DNA of 6,927 nucleotides from Sphingobacteriaceae bacterium (GTDB lineage: Bacteria > Bacteroidota > Bacteroidia > B-17B0 > Aurantibacillaceae): contig JANYCL010000353.1 of NCBI GenBank assembly GCA_025360355.1, positions 1 through 6,927 on the forward strand, given 5' to 3'. Below are positions 5,678 through 6,927 of this stretch, one piece after another. A model generated the notes under the pieces. That model worked only from the letters and a program-made list of their open reading frames with translations. It searched no databases and was not told the DNA's origin. The position numbers and the translations under genes are program-made. Every line of letters begins with the position of its first letter. The first letter of the stretch is position 1.

Positions 5678-6927
5678 ATGCATATAGAGCAAATATACAC
5701 CGGTTGTTTAGCACAAGGCGCTTATTATATCAGATCTGAGAATGAAGCCGCTATTATTGACCCACTTCGTGAAACAGATCCTTACACTTCACGCTCGCAA
5801 AAAGACGGCGTGAAAATAAAATATATTTTCGAAACGCATTTTCATGCAGATTTTGTTTCCGGACACGTTGATCTCGCAAAAAAAACAGGCGCTAAAATTG
5901 TGTTTGGTCCAAATGCTAAAACCGATTACGAAAGTTACATTGCAAAAGACGGAGAAGAATTTAAAGTAGGAAAGATCACCATAAAAGTTTTACACACTCC
6001 CGGACATACATTAGAATCCACAACTTTTTTATTGTTGGATGAAAATAAAAAACCGTATTGCATTTTTACCGGCGATACTTTATTTATTGGTGATGTTGGC
6101 AGACCGGACCTCGCTATTAAAAGTGATCTTACGCAAGAAGATCTTGCAGGCATGTTATTTGATTCATTGACTTCAAAAATAAAAACATTGCCTGACGATG
6201 TTATCGTTTATCCCGCTCACGGTGCAGGTTCTGCTTGCGGAAAGAACATGAGCAAAGAAACGTTCGACACATTAGGAAATCAAAAACAAAAAAATTACGC
6301 TTTGGTTATGACCAACAAACAAGAGTTTGTGAAAGAATTAACTACAGGGATTTTACCTGCGCCACAATATTTTTCGAAAAATGCAATGCTCAACAAAAAT
6401 GGATATGCAGCATTTGATGATGTAATGAAAAAAGGAAATAGTTCTTTATCTCCTTCTGAATTTGAAAAAATTGCAAACTCTGGCGAAGCATTAGTTTTAG
6501 ATGTACGCAAACCACAGGAATTCGCGAAAGAACATATTCCTAATTCTATTTTTATTGGGATTGATGGTCAGTTTGCACCTTGGGTTGGCGCTTTAATTAC
6601 AGATCTTAAACAACCAATCATTTTAGTCACACCGGCAGGAAGAGAAGAAGAAGTTGTGATGCGTTTAAGTCGTGTTGGTTATGATAATTGTTTAGGTTAT
6701 TTACAGGGAGGAATTGACGGATGGAAAAATGCTGGTAAAAAAATAGCAAGTATAAAATCTATTAGTGCAGAAGAATTTGCTCCGAAAATAAATACTAAGA
6801 TTTCTATTCTTGATGTAAGAAAACCAGGCGAGTACGATAACCAGCATATTAAAGATGTTCCAAACAAACCTTTAGATTTTATTAATGAATGGATCGGTAA
6901 TGTTGACCGCAACACTGAATATCATAT
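5678..6927 (+). CDS. CstB/ETHE1-type persulfide dioxygenase–rhodanese fusion, 3' end cut by the window
   Basis: 416 codons are visible from ATG 5678 and the frame is open at the edge. Residues 1–240 are a metallo-beta-lactamase fold of the ETHE1 type: THFHADFVSGH (53–63), TPGHT (107–111), TGDTLFIGDVGRPDL (131–145) and PAHGAGSACGK (179–189). By correspondence with ETHE1, the single iron would be held by H54, H110 and D133, and R142 is the conserved arginine of the GRxD segment. Residues 255–355 are a first rhodanese domain (LDVRKPQEF at 273; YLQGGIDGW at 341), but its active-site loop reads ILVTPAGREE with no cysteine. A second rhodanese begins near 362 (ISILDVRKPGEY at 375); its active-site loop lies beyond the window. 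This is the order found in S. aureus CstB (about 440 residues), which oxidises glutathione-like persulfides to sulfite and forms thiosulfate, so only a few dozen residues should be missing. It is coupled to the upstream exporter gene by a 4-bp gap. Plain glyoxalase II is unlikely, given the ETHE1-type motifs and the fused rhodaneses. Confidence 0.9.
   Translation, partial: MHIEQIYTGCLAQGAYYIRSENEAAIIDPLRETDPYTSRSQKDGVKIKYIFETHFHADFVSGHVDLAKKTGAKIVFGPNAKTDYESYIAKDGEEFKVGKITIKVLHTPGHTLESTTFLLLDENKKPYCIFTGDTLFIGDVGRPDLAIKSDLTQEDLAGMLFDSLTSKIKTLPDDVIVYPAHGAGSACGKNMSKETFDTLGNQKQKNYALVMTNKQEFVKELTTGILPAPQYFSKNAMLNKNGYAAFDDVMKKGNSSLSPSEFEKIANSGEALVLDVRKPQEFAKEHIPNSIFIGIDGQFAPWVGALITDLKQPIILVTPAGREEEVVMRLSRVGYDNCLGYLQGGIDGWKNAGKKIASIKSISAEEFAPKINTKISILDVRKPGEYDNQHIKDVPNKPLDFINEWIGNVDRNTEYH

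Noticed and set aside
5935..6915. Frames at 5935–6153, 6295–6510 and 6697–6915 (minus) and 6235–6417 (plus)
   Set aside because: All overlap the persulfide dioxygenase–rhodanese gene, whose reading frame and motifs are continuous from 5678 to the edge.
5678..6927. Hydroxyacylglutathione hydrolase (glyoxalase II) or a beta-lactamase
   Set aside because: The HxHxD motif has Phe where glyoxalase II has a second-metal His (HADF rather than HADH), the GDVGRPDL segment is of the ETHE1 type, and two rhodanese domains are fused.
1..6927. Defence system, mobile element, CRISPR array or RNA gene
   Set aside because: No transposase, integrase, nuclease, reverse transcriptase, spaced direct repeats or tRNA-like cloverleaf was seen, and the window is almost fully covered by the five genes listed.

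Overview
The window looks like a stretch of chromosome from a member of the Bacteroidota (class Bacteroidia; I cannot place it at genus level). The reasons are: visibly AT-rich DNA; no clear Shine-Dalgarno sequences; a secreted protein beginning with the ENKGQW motif of the large DUF7948/SBBP/PKD surface proteins; the TPR–membrane helix–coiled coil–SpoIIE architecture with the linker EEKQKEI..SI.YAKR.Q that is common in this phylum; promoter-like sequences of the TTG/TAnnTTTG type; and palindromic GAACTTGTTTC-type intergenic repeats.

Left part (1–4760), all on the minus strand. In order of transcription there is a two-transmembrane Cache–HAMP–SpoIIE phosphatase (4760→2460), a secreted/membrane-anchored TPR–SpoIIE phosphatase (2412→418), and the first 89 codons of a secreted DUF7948-type protein (267→1, running off the window). 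The two phosphatases share their catalytic domain and coiled-coil linker but carry different sensory front ends: an extracytoplasmic ligand-binding Cache domain versus extracytoplasmic TPR repeats. All PP2C metal-binding aspartates are visible in both, so both are probably active Ser/Thr phosphatases. Their substrates (an anti-sigma-factor antagonist or a regulatory protein elsewhere) are not in the window. Two intergenic spaces on this side hold repeat material: a well-formed 54-bp palindromic double-hairpin element at 264–317, and a short fragment of a related-looking repeat at 2427–2450.

Right part (4837–6927), plus strand, divergent from the phosphatases across a 76-bp spacer. A TauE/SafE-family exporter (TTG start) is followed after 4 bp by a metallo-beta-lactamase–rhodanese–rhodanese fusion of the CstB/ETHE1 type, cut by the window end. 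Together they read as a sulfide/persulfide detoxification pair: the dioxygenase domain would oxidise a low-molecular-weight persulfide to sulfite, the rhodanese part would pass sulfane sulfur on, and the exporter would remove sulfite or a related sulfur anion. The first rhodanese domain has no catalytic cysteine, as in the pseudo-rhodanese domain of Staphylococcus aureus CstB.

I saw no tRNA, rRNA, CRISPR array, transposase, phage gene or defence system. I do not think the window holds a wholly new system. The items most worth a second look are the palindromic element that overlaps a start codon and shows compensating base changes, the tandem sensor-swapped phosphatases, and the exporter/CstB-like pair.
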